The notes under the pieces were generated by a model that ran no database searches, had not been told where the DNA came from, and saw only the letters and a list, made by a program, of their open reading frames with translations. A stretch of 64,000 bases of DNA, taken from Peromyscus leucopus. Its lineage: Eukaryota; Chordata; Mammalia; Rodentia; Cricetidae. Shown in pieces: positions 10,917-23,696 of this stretch. Each line of letters begins with the position of its first letter. Positions within the stretch are counted from its first letter, which is position 1. The stretch is from the NCBI RefSeq assembly GCF_004664715.2, contig NC_051069.1:9256001-9320000 (forward strand), in the 5' to 3' direction. The position numbers were made by a program, and so were the translations under genes.

Positions 10917-12942
10917 TGTAATTAAAAGTTTTTAAAAGTTGCACAGAATGTCACCCTTGGCACAACACCTTATAAACGAATAATTGTGTCACTGCGGCAG
11001 ATTGTAAGAATGCGAACACAAAACCTTGCCTTGCCTTTCCTCACCCCATGAGCTACTCTTCACCTCAGATGTTTTGGGTTCAGTGCGGCTATGCTCGGGG
11101 AGCTTTGGGAACCCACAGTCCTGAGACAGGCGTTCAGCAAACAGTGGGGCAGGGCCCATACAGCGGTGTGGGAAACCTGCCCTGAACTTGGGGTCCCGGC
11201 TGTGTCAGAACCAGGAAGAGCATCACCTCAGAGCATCCCAAGCTCCTTCTAGCAACTCTTGCTGCTGTGAGGACCTGCAACCACTGACCATGTGACCTCA
11301 TGTCTTCCTGCTTTTTTATTCCTTTCCTGCTCAGCTAGTGAGACTCCACAGTTAAGGCAGAAGCTCTTTTCTACACCGTGTGTGTTCCCATGCCCATCAC
11401 TGACAGGACTCCTTGTGCTCCTTACCATGGCATGTGCACCCCACCATGGCTAAGGTCATCCATTTCTCTGCCTTCCCTGCAGTACAGTGTGGCGGTGGGA
11501 CCCACTTCACTTCAGGAGGACTGAGCAGTAGTCTGGTGGAGTCATCTGCTCATCTTTGTGATGAAGGGGACAGTCACAGACGCCACATGGCTTTGCTGTT
11601 CCTGTTTCCCTCTTCCTTTTGTGGAAACAAGCATGGCATTTGAAACCATGGCAGCCAGCTTTGCGCAGGTGACAAGCATGGCGGCAGCCTCTGGAGATAG
11701 TAGAGTAGGAGAGGGAAGGTCCCTGGTGGCTTCTCTGTAGGACTAAAGAATTCCAGCAGTCATCTACTCTGGCACGTGACAAGGGACCCAAAAGGGCTTC
11801 CCCCGCTTAACATCAGAGTCAGTGGCGCAGCGCTATAATCTCGCACTCACAGAATCCAAGTCCATCTCCGGACTCTGCTGTCTGTGACTGGGGCACATCC
11901 CATAGTGATGTGGACTGCCCTGACTTCAATTTTATGGCCTCTGGGTTTCAAGTCACACTATACTCAGCACAGTAATGCTCTCACTTTTCGGTACTGAAAT
12001 CCCTTGCACATCCCCCACCTGCCCCTCCAGCTTGTTCTCTTTCCTCCTTAGGGTCACATTCATTGAAGGGAGGGGAGCAGATGAGCACCTCTTCCTCTTC
12101 CTTCCAGCCGCAGTGGAAGAAGTGTGCTCCTCCCGGTTGTGGCCTTGGCCTCCGCAGCTGTCTCTGCTCACTAGTTAGTTTCTCTCTCCTCGGGGAATCC
12201 CAGATACTTGCATGACTGACTGAGTTTCTTCACTCAGGTCTTAATGTCATTACCATCTCCTAAGAAAGACCATCCTAGACCGACATACCCAAGGAAGCCT
12301 CTCTTTATTGTCCATCCCAGTGATGGACAGAGACTTGGGGTCAGCGGCAAATCAGCTTCCCCGCTGGCAGGTCATAAGGCTTAGCAGTCTCTTGCCCAGT
12401 TACCCGCGCTGGAAGGTAGGCAGCTGTTGAGTACTTCCTCTCTCCATTTTAAGCTGAGCTGAAGTTGGATGTGACAGTACCTACCTGCTTGTTCCTGGCT
12501 CAAAGTAAGCTGAGTAAGTATTTGCTCTCATTCTTCTGCTCTCAGAGAAAAGGACAGACGCATCTGGAAAGCAGTGGTTATCCTTACAGCTTTGATAACT
12601 TGAGGCATCAGGCTAGAGTCCGGCTATTTGTAAACAGCACAGAGCTGGTGCTGCTGAGCCTGGGGGAGGGGATTGGAGGGGGTTCTGCTTGTTGAGCTTT
12701 CCTCTCCAACAGGGAGGCAAGGAGGGAAGCCATTGAGAATAGGATGTTAAAATGAAAAGCTGATAAAAATAAATTAAACGTGTTAACTATACCATAACTT
12801 TAATGACTTATTAAGAAGTATTTTTGAATAGACACAAATATACAATGAACTGTACCTAACTGTCACCTGGCTTTAACAGCCATCATGATTTCTGCCACTC
12901 TCCACCTCCTTCCCCTCATCCCTGTCTTCTATGGACAGAGTC

Positions 12943-13055
12943 TGCCCCCCCCCCCACCCCAACAGTCTTCCATAGTCCAGGCCAGCCTTAAACTACCATG
13001 CAGCCAAGGATGACCCTGAGATTACAGGCCTGAGCTGCCATGCCTGGTTTTATGG
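12943..13055 (-). repeat. C-rich tract and B1-like fragment
   Basis: A C-run at 12946-12960, followed by 'gtccaggccagccttaaact', 'gagattacaggcctgagctg' and 'ccatgcctgg', matching an antisense B1-type or ID-B1 SINE. Confidence 0.55.
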
Positions 13056-13464
13056 TATCTTGACTCTGTTAATGATGCTATGGTTGATCAGTGAGGCCAG
13101 CTCTAGTCAGTAAGTCAGTCAGTCTAGTAAGTAAGCTCTGCCCCTTATAAAACTACAGCTGTCTACCACGAGCGACCTTAGCAACCATCATTGCTACCTG
13201 GATGCACGACTGTATTCGGGACTGTAGTGGTTTTAGAATTCTGCCAGTCCTTCAGCATTTATTAGCATCTATGAAGACCATTTTTGGTGGATATGAAATA
13301 GAGTTTTAAAGGAAAAGTAGGCTAAATGCTACTTTGTTGGTGTTACCATTAGGTATTTTGGAGGATGACCAGTAAGAACTCACGGTTTTAATATATTTGA
13401 AGTATTTTGTTCCACTGCAGTCTCCCTCCCCCACCTGCCAGTAAGCTCTCTTTTCAAGTTTCCC

Positions 13465-13610
13465 CCTGAATAGCACTTTATAATTTATGAGATACTCAAC
13501 ACATATCAGTCATTTGAATCATACAAATGACCCTGTGAAGTCTGATATTATTCCCCATGTTACAGATGAGAAATTTAACTCATGTGGCTCAAACTGAGAC
13601 TCACCGTTTA
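13465..13610 (-). repeat. MIR SINE, diverged
   Basis: 'gcactttataatttatgaga', 'gatattattccccatgttac', 'agatgagaaatttaact' follow the antisense MIR core. Confidence 0.6.
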
Positions 13611-14079
13611 CTGCTCGTTTCAATATATAAAACCATGGTTGTGAGAACGAATGAAAGGTGACCGAATTATTTTCCTATTTGTCCTTTCTCTGGCTCTTAG
13701 ATTTAAATGGCAGACTCTTTTACCAGTGGGAATACAGCATTAAGCAATATCCACTTTAGAAGACATTCTCGGGGCAGACACTGTTGAGAGCAGTGGTCTG
13801 CTGATAATACTGTAACTTGGCAAATAGCTTCTCTCAACTTTGTTTGTGAAGCATTTCAATTTTGATTACTCTGTGTGGGAGCTACTGCTCGGATAGATGT
13901 GTGTTGTTTTATGGTCTACCCATGTCTGGGGAGCTGGCATTACATGCTGCCTAGTGTTTTTAATTCAGAAGTTCTTCTAAAAGCAACCTTAGCCTCTTGT
14001 ATTCCAGCCCTAGTTTTAATAGCATAAGCCATTTCCTCCTTCTATGGCGTTGTGGGCATAGTAATAAAATAAATACCAC

Positions 14080-14300
14080 AAAATCACTGATGAGATGAAA
14101 ATGGAGCTCCTGCTTCTGTGCAGCCATGTAGGTAAAACAGTAATTGGCTCTGATAATAAGTTTTGTTCTTACAAACCAAAGTCTAAATGAGAGTCACATT
14201 TGATATATCTGCTTGTAATTACTATCAAAAGGAGAGAAATGCAAATTTTAGATTGTTTAGTGACTCAAAATAGATGAAAGAAATTGCTGCCTTTTCTTGA
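14080..14300. promoter_or_regulatory. Possible conserved non-coding element
   Basis: Repeat-free AT-rich stretch containing 'gcttgtaattactatc' and an octamer-like ATGCAAAT about 25 bp on. The clustering of a TAATTA homeobox core and a POU octamer is suggestive only; conservation cannot be tested here. Confidence 0.2.
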
Positions 14301-14579
14301 CCAATTGAAGAAAATTTTCTGAAGTTATTTCTGATATTTCTCTTACTGCCAGAGAAAGATCATCTTCCAGAGAGTGGCTTTTTTGCTTAATGGAATGATT
14401 CATTTACTTTTGGTTTTTTTAATGTATAATTGTTTTTCATAGAAAACTAAACCCTTATTATTAGATCTGACAACACAGCCTAAGCTGATAAGCAAAGCAT
14501 CCTACAGACTGTATAAGACAGATTTAAAGCATTGAATCTATTTGACCATGACCTTCAGTGAAACCATCTTCAATATTTG

Positions 14580-14655
14580 TTTCATTGCTGGGCATCAAAC
14601 CCAGGGCCTCTCATGTGCTAAGCAAGTAGTCTACCACTGAGCTACACCCCCAGCC
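14580..14655 (-). mobile_element. ID SINE
   Basis: 'tgctgggcatcaaacccagg', 'gcctctcatgtgctaagcaa', 'gtctaccactgagctacacc' is the complement of the tRNA-Ala-derived ID element, with altered A and B box regions. Confidence 0.85.
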
Positions 14656-14659
14656 TGGC

Positions 14660-15238
14660 ATATATTTTTACTTAGGTTTAAATTTTATTCATTCATTTAT
14701 TATTCTTCATTCATTCATCCATACACATGTGCTGTGGGATGGTCTGTATGTCAAATTACTCTGATTGGTCAATAAATAAAACACTGATTGGCCAGTGGCT
14801 AGGCAGGAAGTATAGGCAGGACTAACAGAGAGGAGAAAAGAAAGATCGGGAAGGCAGAAGGAGACACTGCCAGCTGCCGCCATGACAAGCAGCATGTGAA
14901 GATGCCGGTAAGCCACGAGCCACGTGGCAAGGTATAGATTTATGAAAATGGATTAATTTAAGATAGAAGAAGTAGATAACAAGAAGCCTGCCATGGCCAT
15001 ACAGTTTATAAGTAATATAAGCGTCTGAGTGATTATTTTATACGTGGGTTGCGGGACTGCAGGGCTTGGTGGGACCTGGAGAGAAGCCCTCCAGCTACAC
15101 ACATGTGCTGATATAGAGGTCAGAGGACAACACTCAGGAGTTGGTTCTCTTTTCCTACATGTGGGACCTGGAGATGGAACTCAAGTTGTAAGGCTTAGCA
15201 GCAAGTGTGTTCACCCACTGAGCCATCCCACTGGCAGT
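14660..15238 (-). mobile_element. B3 SINE split by an LTR-like insertion
   Basis: The T/A-rich tail is at 14660-14732; the body 'gaggtcagaggacaacactc', 'gatggaactcaagttgtaag' and 'cccactgagccatcccactg' resumes after 15099. The insertion at 14733-15099 separates the two halves. Confidence 0.8.
14733..15099 (+). mobile_element. Solo LTR-like repeat, copy 1
   Basis: A 367-bp unit beginning TGTGGGATGG and ending CTACA (TG...CA ends), flanked by the direct repeat cacatgtgc at 14724-14732 and 15100-15108. It shares 'ctgattggccagtggctagg' and 'caggaagtataggcaggac' with copy 2 at 61152. I recognise it as common in cricetid genomes but cannot name the family. No internal coding region is present. Confidence 0.75.
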
Positions 15239-15249
15239 ATTTGTTTTAT

Positions 15250-15365
15250 ATTATTTTATTATTTTTGAGACAGGTTTTCATGTAGCCAAGGCTGGCCTTG
15301 AATTTCTGATCTTTCTGTCTCCACCTCCCAAATGTTAGGATTATAGGCATGTGTCACCATGCCCA
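15250..15365 (-). mobile_element. B1-like SINE, old
   Basis: 'ttgagacaggttttcatgta', 'ccaaggctggccttgaattt' and 'tgttaggattataggcatgt' match an antisense old B1 (PB1-type) monomer. Confidence 0.75.
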
Positions 15366-17484
15366 GAATCCAATATTTTAAAAGAGAAATCAAATCATGC
15401 AGGCTATGAATTATCATTTTGATAAACTCATGCTTTGTTGCCAAAATGGTGAAGATGAGACTATTAATGATTTTAGGCGCATTGTTCTAGGAGCCCAAAA
15501 TAAGAGTCAGTATTCCAACCTACCATTTCTGTCTGACTTAGTTCGAGAATATCTGTGCCCAGAGGTGTAAAGTAGGGCAGAGAACAACTGAGTCCTAATG
15601 CGGTGCGCACAGTACCTCCGCTCATCCCTTCCCCAAGCCTGTCCGGTAGCCACACAAAGTTGATGGAGCCTGATAAAGCTAAGAAAACCTTTCTGGTCCA
15701 CTGAGCCAGTGATCCCAGAATTAAAAAGTTCTAACGAAGCTGAGACATGATAGATGAGGCCATTACTATCAATTGTATCCACAATCCACATTCCTAAAGC
15801 ATCCTAATTACAGAAACCACATCCAGTCAATATAATACATATTAGCAATTTCCTGATCCTTGGTAGGATGGAAATTATCCCGAAAGTTTAATTAAGAAGG
15901 AAAAAATTATGTTCAGGTATTAATTTCAATTTTAAAAAGGCACTTGGCTCTCAGCAAACACGCCAGAGGAGGGCCGGGAGTGTGGGTTAGCCGTAGACAG
16001 AAAGCCAGCCGGAACCGGGCTCCACCTCACTTCGTTACCACAAGTACTTAAAAGAGACAGTCACAGATGTGCCTTGTTTGTGACATGGGTTTCCATGGGT
16101 TAAAAGCAGAGGGCGTTGAGGACAGTTATCTGGAGGTTTGGTTATTCGAGAGCAATTGAAAACAGAAGGGAAGTGTGGAGCCTGTGTTAGGAACGAGCTC
16201 ATCCTGACAAGACCTGCCCTCCATTCCTTCTGTAGGCTCCTCTTCACGCTGACCTCAGTCTTCTTGTGAGTGCTTGAGCTGGAAGAAACACACGGACTCT
16301 GGAGCAGTCTGTTGGGTTGCTGCAACCATTTTAACACTTGCCTCGGATCACCCTCTGAACTAAAATATTTGATGGAACCCAAATCAAATTTTCTAGTTGC
16401 TCCTCATACCTCCAAGTTCCTTTAAAAGCAAAACTCACAAAGCCCAGATATTGTGCTCCTGTTTGTACAAAACGTCCAGAATAGAGGTAGTTATGAGTCG
16501 AGACAGAAAGTGTCCTAGGGGCTGCTGGGATAGGGGTAGCAGAACTAGAGAGTGGTTGCTAATGGATGCAAGGCCTCATTTGGGGAGATACAAATGTTTT
16601 GGAACTAGGCATTGCTGAGCTGACTTAGCTTTGTGAACCAAAGCACAGGTCAGTAAATTCTATTGTGGGACAAAAGTCGTACATCTCACAAGTGATTCCT
16701 AAGTGACAACTGTCAATTTAACCTGAAGTCAAGACTGCGGATGCTCAGGGCAGCACCTCATGAGAGCATCACCCTCAGCCATTGCCTTAACAAGCAAACA
16801 GGCTGACTTGCCCAGAAGTGAGGCGACTCTGCTGAGTCCCACCCAGCAGTCCAGGCTAGGGTGGTCACCTAGGTCTTGTGACATCCTTCCAATGCCCTCC
16901 ACCACTGCCATTCTGATAGGAATCCTTTAAAACGAAGAACAGGTCATTGGAACAAGATGCTTTTTTGTTGCCTAACGAAAGCGCTAATTACCGATGGCAA
17001 AATCTCTGCAGCGGCAATAGACACATTTGGTGTGGTAAAAATGTGTCATGTCCAACAGCTACCTGAAATGTCCCTAGGGGAATATGGCCACATTAACAGA
17101 CCAAGAGAGCCCTCTACCTGCGTGTCTGGAGTATAGATTTTATTTACTTAGTCCTTGACCTGGAAAGCCAGGAGTAAATTGAGATGAGAGATTCTTGTCC
17201 TTTGTCCATCCTGGCTGACATGGAGCATTAGTTTTTGAGTAGATGAATGGCGTCTGAGGATGTAACTGCACACAAATAGAACACACAGAGGAAAATCTTC
17301 CTTTTCTCTGAATAAAAAAGGATTGATTAGTAGCCTAAATAAAAGGTCTAGTTTTTTTTTTTTTCAGTGAGAATTGCATTAAACTTCTTATTTTCCAAGA
17401 ATTTTATATTCCTTAAAGGATATAACATGTTAGTAAGCATTTTTGTTCATTTTACATAAAAGTTTCATTGTTTCTTTGTTTCAG

Positions 17485-17601
17485 CCAAAGATAGAGTTGA
17501 ATGTAAAGATCCTGCAGGATCCAGAGAACATGCACCACAGAGCTGCTGTAAATGCCAACTATGGGATCAGTTTGCCATATATCAACAGGAGAAAAGCACA
17601 G
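17485..17601 (+). CDS. Iqch: Iqch-like internal exon 1 of 5 in window
   Basis: A 117-nt exon of 39 complete codons (phase 0 at both ends). The acceptor is strong: a T-rich tract ending tttctttgtttcag. The donor is AG|GTAAGC, close to consensus. The peptide starts PKIELNVKILQDPENMHH and contains NYGISLPYINRRK. The sequence is not repeat-derived, and the two other frames of this strand contain stops. The upstream exon must end in phase 0 and was not found in 1-17484, so that intron probably begins outside the window. The DPENMHHRA and NYGISLPYI stretches are what led me to IQCH. The function of this region is unknown to me; no domain is recognisable. Confidence 0.85.
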
Positions 17602-19957
17602 GTAAGCGATGAGCTGCTCTAACGAACTCCTAATTCCAAAAAAGCTTTCAGGCCGCTTAGTAGTGGTGTAAGATAGAATGCAGATTTTTAAGTAAGACTG
17701 ATTCTTTTGTCCTTAGGATATTTTTTAAAAAAATGAAATGAAGTGGCTTTCATTCTGTCTGTAATTAGTAAGGATTATGAAAAATGTAGACTTATTTTAA
17801 AAGATCTATTTGTAGTTCATTCTGATTTTTTTTTGTTGTTGTTGTGATTGACACTTTTTGAGTGAGCTAGTGGCATAATTTAACAAGGAGGGAAAGTTAA
17901 CAACAAGAAAACTTAGTGGAGGAATTAGGACAGTTTGCACAGCAGGCTTCCCACTAGAAAAAGCAAAGGGAGACCACTCGGAGCATCCTTCCTAGGGCAC
18001 GCCCTCGTAACAGTGCGACACGTAAGCAAGAATTCCCAACTCAAAGCGAGCGGGGCAGCATCTCCTTCTGCTGCAAAGTGCTGAAGACAAAGCATCCCAC
18101 GCAGCAGCCTGAGAGCCGGCCGGCACCCACTGCTGCTGGCTCGTGGCGAGGAGCTCCAGAGGGAGGACTGGCCTCTTCCCGTGCTGTGGATTTCCTGGAA
18201 CATCTAGCGGCTTTGTCTTAACTAGGAAACTATTTGGCATCATTTCTAATACTAACAGCAATTTCTAAGGTGAAATCTATGTATTTTGAAAAGACATAAT
18301 TTTTGGCTCCTCTCAGAGCTCTTAAATGTATATTTTAGTGAAATTAGAACTAAGGAGAAGATTAATTTTAGGACTAAATTTGTCAAACCATTTCTAACTT
18401 GCTTGATTATCTCAGATGAAATCATCCAAGTTTCTTCTGTTTTTCTACTGCCTAGATCACCCACGGCATTTAGTCACTCTGGCCTCTGTATTCGCTTTAC
18501 ATTATTCTTACAGGTTTGGATTAAGAGCACTTTATCCTAGAAATATTTCCCAGCCTAAGAAATAACCAGAAAGTTAGATATTTTTATTCCTGTTGGAACT
18601 TTATTTAAAACGTCAGTGTGAATAATGTGAAGAGGTTTTTATCTGCTTCCCAGAAGCCCCAAAGTCCTTGAAGTAAAAATATTACTTTTCTGGCTCTACA
18701 GACAGCAGCAGATTTCTCTTTTGTTGTTGTTGGTTTTCCTCCTCAATCTAGAATTAATATTGGCTTAGCTGGTGGAGGGCTGCGGCTTTGCAGCCCGGGG
18801 CTACTGCCGCACGGCACTCAAACTCTCTGTTGAGGACGCAAGTGTCTGGAGGTCTACTGAGACACATGGGGATTACGCTTTGCTTTGTGACTCCAAGACT
18901 CAGACTCAAGGAATTCGAAGCAGTCCTAACTTTAGGATGTAATCTTAGCTGTTAGTTATATTTTTAAAGATTTACAAGTAGAATGAGCAGCATGGGTATT
19001 GTTCCAATGACATTGAAACAGTGGCCGTTTGAGAAAGCTCACTGCCCCGTGTGACGTGTTAATAACACATACTCATTTATTAAAGATCCTTTTCATAAAA
19101 ATGACTCCATAAAAATCAACAGCAGTCCACTTTAAAATTGGACATACAGTGTGTAGATTTTGAGCAAACTATTTCCTTTCTGTCAAAATAGTTGACCTGT
19201 CATTTTGTGTTGGTCTAGATATCAGATGCCACTATCAGAGCGATAGTTTTGTTTGGATTTATGAAATGGAGGCATTGCTCAGAAAGCTCTTTGTGGGAAA
19301 TATTCAGTTATCTGGTTTTAAACAATCATGTAGTACACCTGGAGGTAAAATACAGCTGGAATTCACCCTTTAATTTAAAAAAATATGTTTTTCCTGCCCA
19401 AGCTGTGGCCATGTGTCTATCATGGTGACACTCAGTTAACTGGAGAAGCAGCAGCGAGGCTGGTCTTTCGGAGTACCTCCTCACACTCAGGGCCGGAGGC
19501 TGCCTGGCTGCCGAGGTCACACACTGCCTTATGTCTGTGCAACTTGAACAGCTTGTCAAAAGTCTGCAAATAATTCAGGCATTTTGATGAGCAGATATGA
19601 ATACATAGTCAGTTTGCATTATTAGTTCCTGGAAGCTGGTGGTATTTTTCATCTGATGAGGAGGTGTCTCCTTCCCTACCATAAGGAGCTAATGGAAGAT
19701 GTTAGTGCATTAAACACACACACGAACATGCACACATGCAACACCATATGCATACATGAACACACACACACATGCAACACCATACAATCATACCACAGAA
19801 CTTGCCTTTAGAACATTATTTTCTGTGACCCTTTTTACATAAAATCAATTTCTAAAAAAAGCACGAAATACAAAACCACTAATGATTTTAGGATCTTAAA
19901 TGCGCTAAATAAAAGCTGAACAACCCTGTTCCGTGCAGTTGCTGGGTTCTCACTGGG

Positions 19958-19990
19958 GCCGGAGGCAGGAGGCAGGAGGCGGGAGGCAAG
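19958..19990 (+). repeat. Short GGAGGCA tandem array
   Basis: Four to five units of ggaggca/ggaggcg in a row. Confidence 0.8.
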
Positions 19991-20589
19991 CGCTGATGCT
20001 GCTCTTGACTGCTTACAGCGTCTCCTTCCAGTCAGGCCTCATGGTGTAATGCACTGAAAGATCTGTGAAAATTTGACTTTGATTTATTTTTTTCAAATAA
20101 AAAGGGTTTCTTAAAAGGCTTGAAACATGTAACTGTTAACATGAATTTTAAAAGAACGATTATGAATGCATAACAGAATAGCCAAACAAAACGTCGCTGT
20201 GAACTGCCGCACAAATAACTCTGATTACAACTGTTATGACCTAGAAAAGAGTCGTAAAAACATTTTTCTTTTTGGCAAGCTATGAGTTGCTGGAGAATTA
20301 TACCAGTTCTTTGGTCCCACTTTCCAAATAAATAAATATATAATGCTATGTAAACTTAGAACCTTTTATTTATTCATGAGGTTGGATTTAATGCTCTGAT
20401 GACTTCTCGGCTTTATGACTCGCACGTTATACAGTGCTTCTCACTAACGTGGTTGGGTAGCAACCACACTTCACAAATCATAGCTTCATCCTTTACTGTT
20501 TCACTCGGTGTGTGCAGAGCAATTGCTCCCGTTGAAAGCACAATCATTTCTGAGATGATAAAGTAATGGAAAGTGAGGCAATTGTGTTA

Positions 20590-20790
20590 ATGTCAAATGA
20601 TTAGAAGAAGTACCACAAGCGGGGGGTGGGGTGATTTCAAGCCATGATTGTGTTTTAAGCCCATGCATATGGCCACAATTACAGTCACAACATCATTTGG
20701 CAACTGTAGCAGAATTAGATTTAAACAAATTGATGTTACACTGCAGTAATTCAGAACGAGCTTGTTGCATTTATAAACCATAACAAGAAG
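20590..20790. promoter_or_regulatory. Possible conserved non-coding element
   Basis: Repeat-free stretch with balanced composition ('ggccacaattacagtcacaa', 'cagtaattcagaacgag'). It is offered only as a candidate; no promoter or exon signature is seen. Confidence 0.15.
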
Positions 20791-22619
20791 CAGAGTGAAT
20801 TAATAAACCCTCTTGTCACTAAAAATAAAAAAGGGAATAATTGCTGAGATGGAGTTAACTTAACAGATGACTGCAGTCAGCATCCTTCCAGCCTAGATGT
20901 GGCAAAGTGAAGGTCACCCCCATTTCAGATGACAAAGAGGGAATATTTTGTTGGTAAACAAATTAATCTTTGGAAAGGTCGCCATTTGTTTGAAGTTTTT
21001 ATCCAGTTCTTGTCATCTGGAATCAGAGATTGACTGTCACTGCACCAGGCAGGGGTGCAGGCAGAGCCGACGGAGCTGCTTCTGTTCATATCAGCATTCC
21101 TTGACAAAACTCCGTGCCTGATTGGGATGCCATGGGCTGCTGGTTTACAGCTGTCTCCGGACAGGAACGGAGGCCCACCCCTGAATTCCAATAAGATGGG
21201 CCTGCATGTTTTGCCTGCTGCACGCTGGCCCTCTGCCCACAAGTAAAATGCATTGTAGTTCACGCCAGCAATTATCTCTTTCACTTCCTTCTGTGATGCT
21301 TCTGTTCCCCCTTTCCAAAAACAGATGTGGGTATTCATTCAAGTTCGGCGTCTATTCTTCCCCACACCTGCCAGGGCAGGATTTTGACAGAGGTAGAGTC
21401 TGAGGGAGCCAGCAGACAACAATCGGGTGTAATTTCTCTGAGAGTGGTTTTTTTTTTTTTAAATGGTGACTTCCTCCCCCCCCCCCAGGAAATGTGGAGT
21501 CAGCATCTTGGTCCCCCTCCCTTTCCCCAGGAGCATTTGGTAAATTAAATTAGTTGAACAAAAGGAAATAGCTTTAAAGACATTCTGAAATGCCACATTC
21601 TATTTATGACACACAGTTATTACCCAAGGACTGCAGTGGCATGCTCAGCGTTCCCACCTCTGGCAGATACAGACAGCCTTCTCATGAGGTTGCACAGAGT
21701 GTGTTTTGAAAGTGTGTCTCCTGATTCACAGGCTGTAAAGTGTACCCCACCGATGTGGCACAGCGGCAGTGGTGTGTTGTCTGTGGACACTACTGCTGTT
21801 CCTGGGACAATGGGGCTCTAAGGAACACGAAGGGACCCTGGCTGGTGTTCAGCTCCTTCACAAAATGCCCCTGTTGGGAGAGCACAGAGAAGCCATTAGA
21901 GGCTGTATGCACTTATCAATTATGTCCATAAAATGCCACGCTGTAGTGAGTTCTCTGATTTCTTCCAAATCCCGTTGTTTATATTTTTTTTGGGGGGAGA
22001 TCCTGTATGCACCCCCAGCCAACCCTATGTTGGACTCACAGCACTTCCTAGCACTTAGTGTGGTTATTCTGGGTCACACTGCCCTATGTGAGTCTCTCTA
22101 GATGGGGATGCCCTGGAGACAACCTCTATTTCCTCTTACATAAGATGCACTATATTGAGTGTATCTATCCTGTAGGAGGCATCGAGACAAATGAATTAGC
22201 AGATCTTGCTGCAAATATGTTCTCTGAAAGTATTAGTTCTTACCATTAACAATCTTCACATACTATATTGCACCATTGTTTCATGTCATTTAAAATTTAC
22301 ATTTTTTGTCGGGACCAAGGGAGGGCAACAGACTGTTGCTGAGGGCTGTTCCAGTGATACTATTTAATTTTTCATGTGATCATGTCTTTTTTTCATATAC
22401 AAATATGAGGATTATGTGTTTTTCAAATCCTCCACTGCACTGAGCAATGCTTTACATACAACAGGTGCTTAGGAGAGGGCTGGCTCACTCTCTCCTCTGT
22501 CCAGTCTCTGCTTTGAAGCTGGGTAGTCTGGTGTTGAGGGCCAAAGTGAAATCCTGATTTTGCCAGTCCCAGGTAACCTGGTTGTCCAAAGTCTTCTCCT
22601 ACGGGGCCACCTGATAGTT

Positions 22620-22760
22620 TTTTCTAGTGAAACGACCTTGCTCTTGAATTCACAATTCAGCCTTGTCACTGCCTAGCTGGTCCCATGAATGTCACTGTAG
22701 CTCGACCATTCTCACATCTCTGTTTTATGGGGGAGGCAAGCTAGATGGGGTGGCAGGTGG
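22620..22760 (+). repeat. MIR SINE
   Basis: 'cttgtcactgcctagctggt', 'tctcacatctctgttttatg' follows sense MIR. Confidence 0.5.
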
Positions 22761-22767
22761 TGTGGTG

Positions 22768-22965
22768 GAACGGGCTTGGGGTCAAGTGGAACAGAGCGTG
22801 GGTCTATTCTTGAACCCGCAGGTAAGCAAATTAACCTCCTGAGTCCCTTAGCTTTTTCTGCAAAGCCAGGATAATGATGCCTACTAGGTACAGCTGTTAC
22901 GGAGATTGCAGAAAGTATCTTCACACTGCTGGCATGTAATAAGTGTCCATAAGACTCTCACCTGT
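22768..22965 (+). repeat. MIR SINE
   Basis: 'aacgggcttggggtcaagtg', 'aaattaacctcctgagtccc', 'ataatgatgcctactaggta' and 'ggcatgtaataagtgtccat' match sense MIR from the promoter half to the 3' tail. Confidence 0.8.
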
Positions 22966-23399
22966 CGGAGAAACGAATTAGCATTAACAATCTATTTCCT
23001 TCTCCTTGATTCACACCTGTGCTTCTCCCTTCTCCACAGAAAAGAATCTGATTCAACTCCCTCTGCCCTCTAGCATAATGAGGGAACAGGGCTTGCTGCT
23101 CTGGTTTCCAAGCTGTAGCAGAAAACTACAATGAGTTTTAGAGAGGTTGTGAACATTTAAGACACAATTCATTTTATGACAAATCCTTTAAAGTGCAGCA
23201 AAGGACAACATGCTTATTTGAGTTAGATACCAAAATGATAATGCATTAGACTGCCCTACACGTGCAGGAATGTGCACAGTGGGATTTCATCAAATCAATT
23301 ATAGTTTTGTACTGGTCACATTTGGAAAATTCAGATGTGCTCATATGAACTTCTGTGATGGTCATATGTATGGATAAACAAATGTGAAAGAAGCCAATT

Positions 23400-23640
23400 T
23401 TGAGGGCTGGAGAAATGGCTTGGCAGTTAAGAGCATTCATTTTTGTAGAAGACCCAAGTTCAGTTCCTAGCACACATATCATGGCTCACATCCATCTGTT
23501 AGTACAGTTCTGGTGAATCCAATGCCCTCTTCTGACCTCTGTGGGTACCAGGCACACATGTACTGTACATACATACATACATACATACATGTAGACAAGA
23601 CATTCAAATGCATGAAGTAAGTAAATTTTTTTCTTTAAAA
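23400..23640 (+). mobile_element. B3 SINE with CATA tail
   Basis: 'gagggctggagaaatggctt', 'ccatctgttagtacagttct', 'tctgacctctgtgggtacca', then CATA repeats at about 23569-23590. Confidence 0.88.
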
Positions 23641-23696
23641 GGGCAATTTTCACATCAAGGTCTGACCCCTAGGAAACCTGTGCAAACTGATTGATA

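Larger units (their letters stand above)
1..17484 (+). other. Intron upstream of the 17485 exon (partial)
   Basis: No coding exon was recognised. It contains an eroded L1-like stretch, B2, ORR1 and other MaLR LTRs, an old L1 split by a B2, MIR, B1, B3 and ID copies, and GT microsatellites, listed separately. Stretches 1-480, 1150-2260, 2480-3100, 8270-9290, 9515-10145, 10925-12940, 13615-14575 and 15370-17484 look unique or too old to assign. Confidence 0.7.

Noticed and set aside
11413..11643. Open frames around 11413-11791 on both strands
   Set aside because: Short, overlapping on opposite strands and without splice or homology support.
14580..14655. tRNA-like sequences (ID, B2, B3 elements) as tRNA genes
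   Set aside because: They are tRNA-derived SINE heads without a foldable complete cloverleaf and with A-rich tails.
14707..14916. Minus-strand open frame resembling one at 61054-61338
   Set aside because: The shared peptide word comes from two copies of one LTR-like repeat.
20925..21338. 137-codon minus-strand open frame
   Set aside because: No familiar motif, no splice context, and overlapping open frames on the + strand at 21055-21403; chance in repeat-poor intron.
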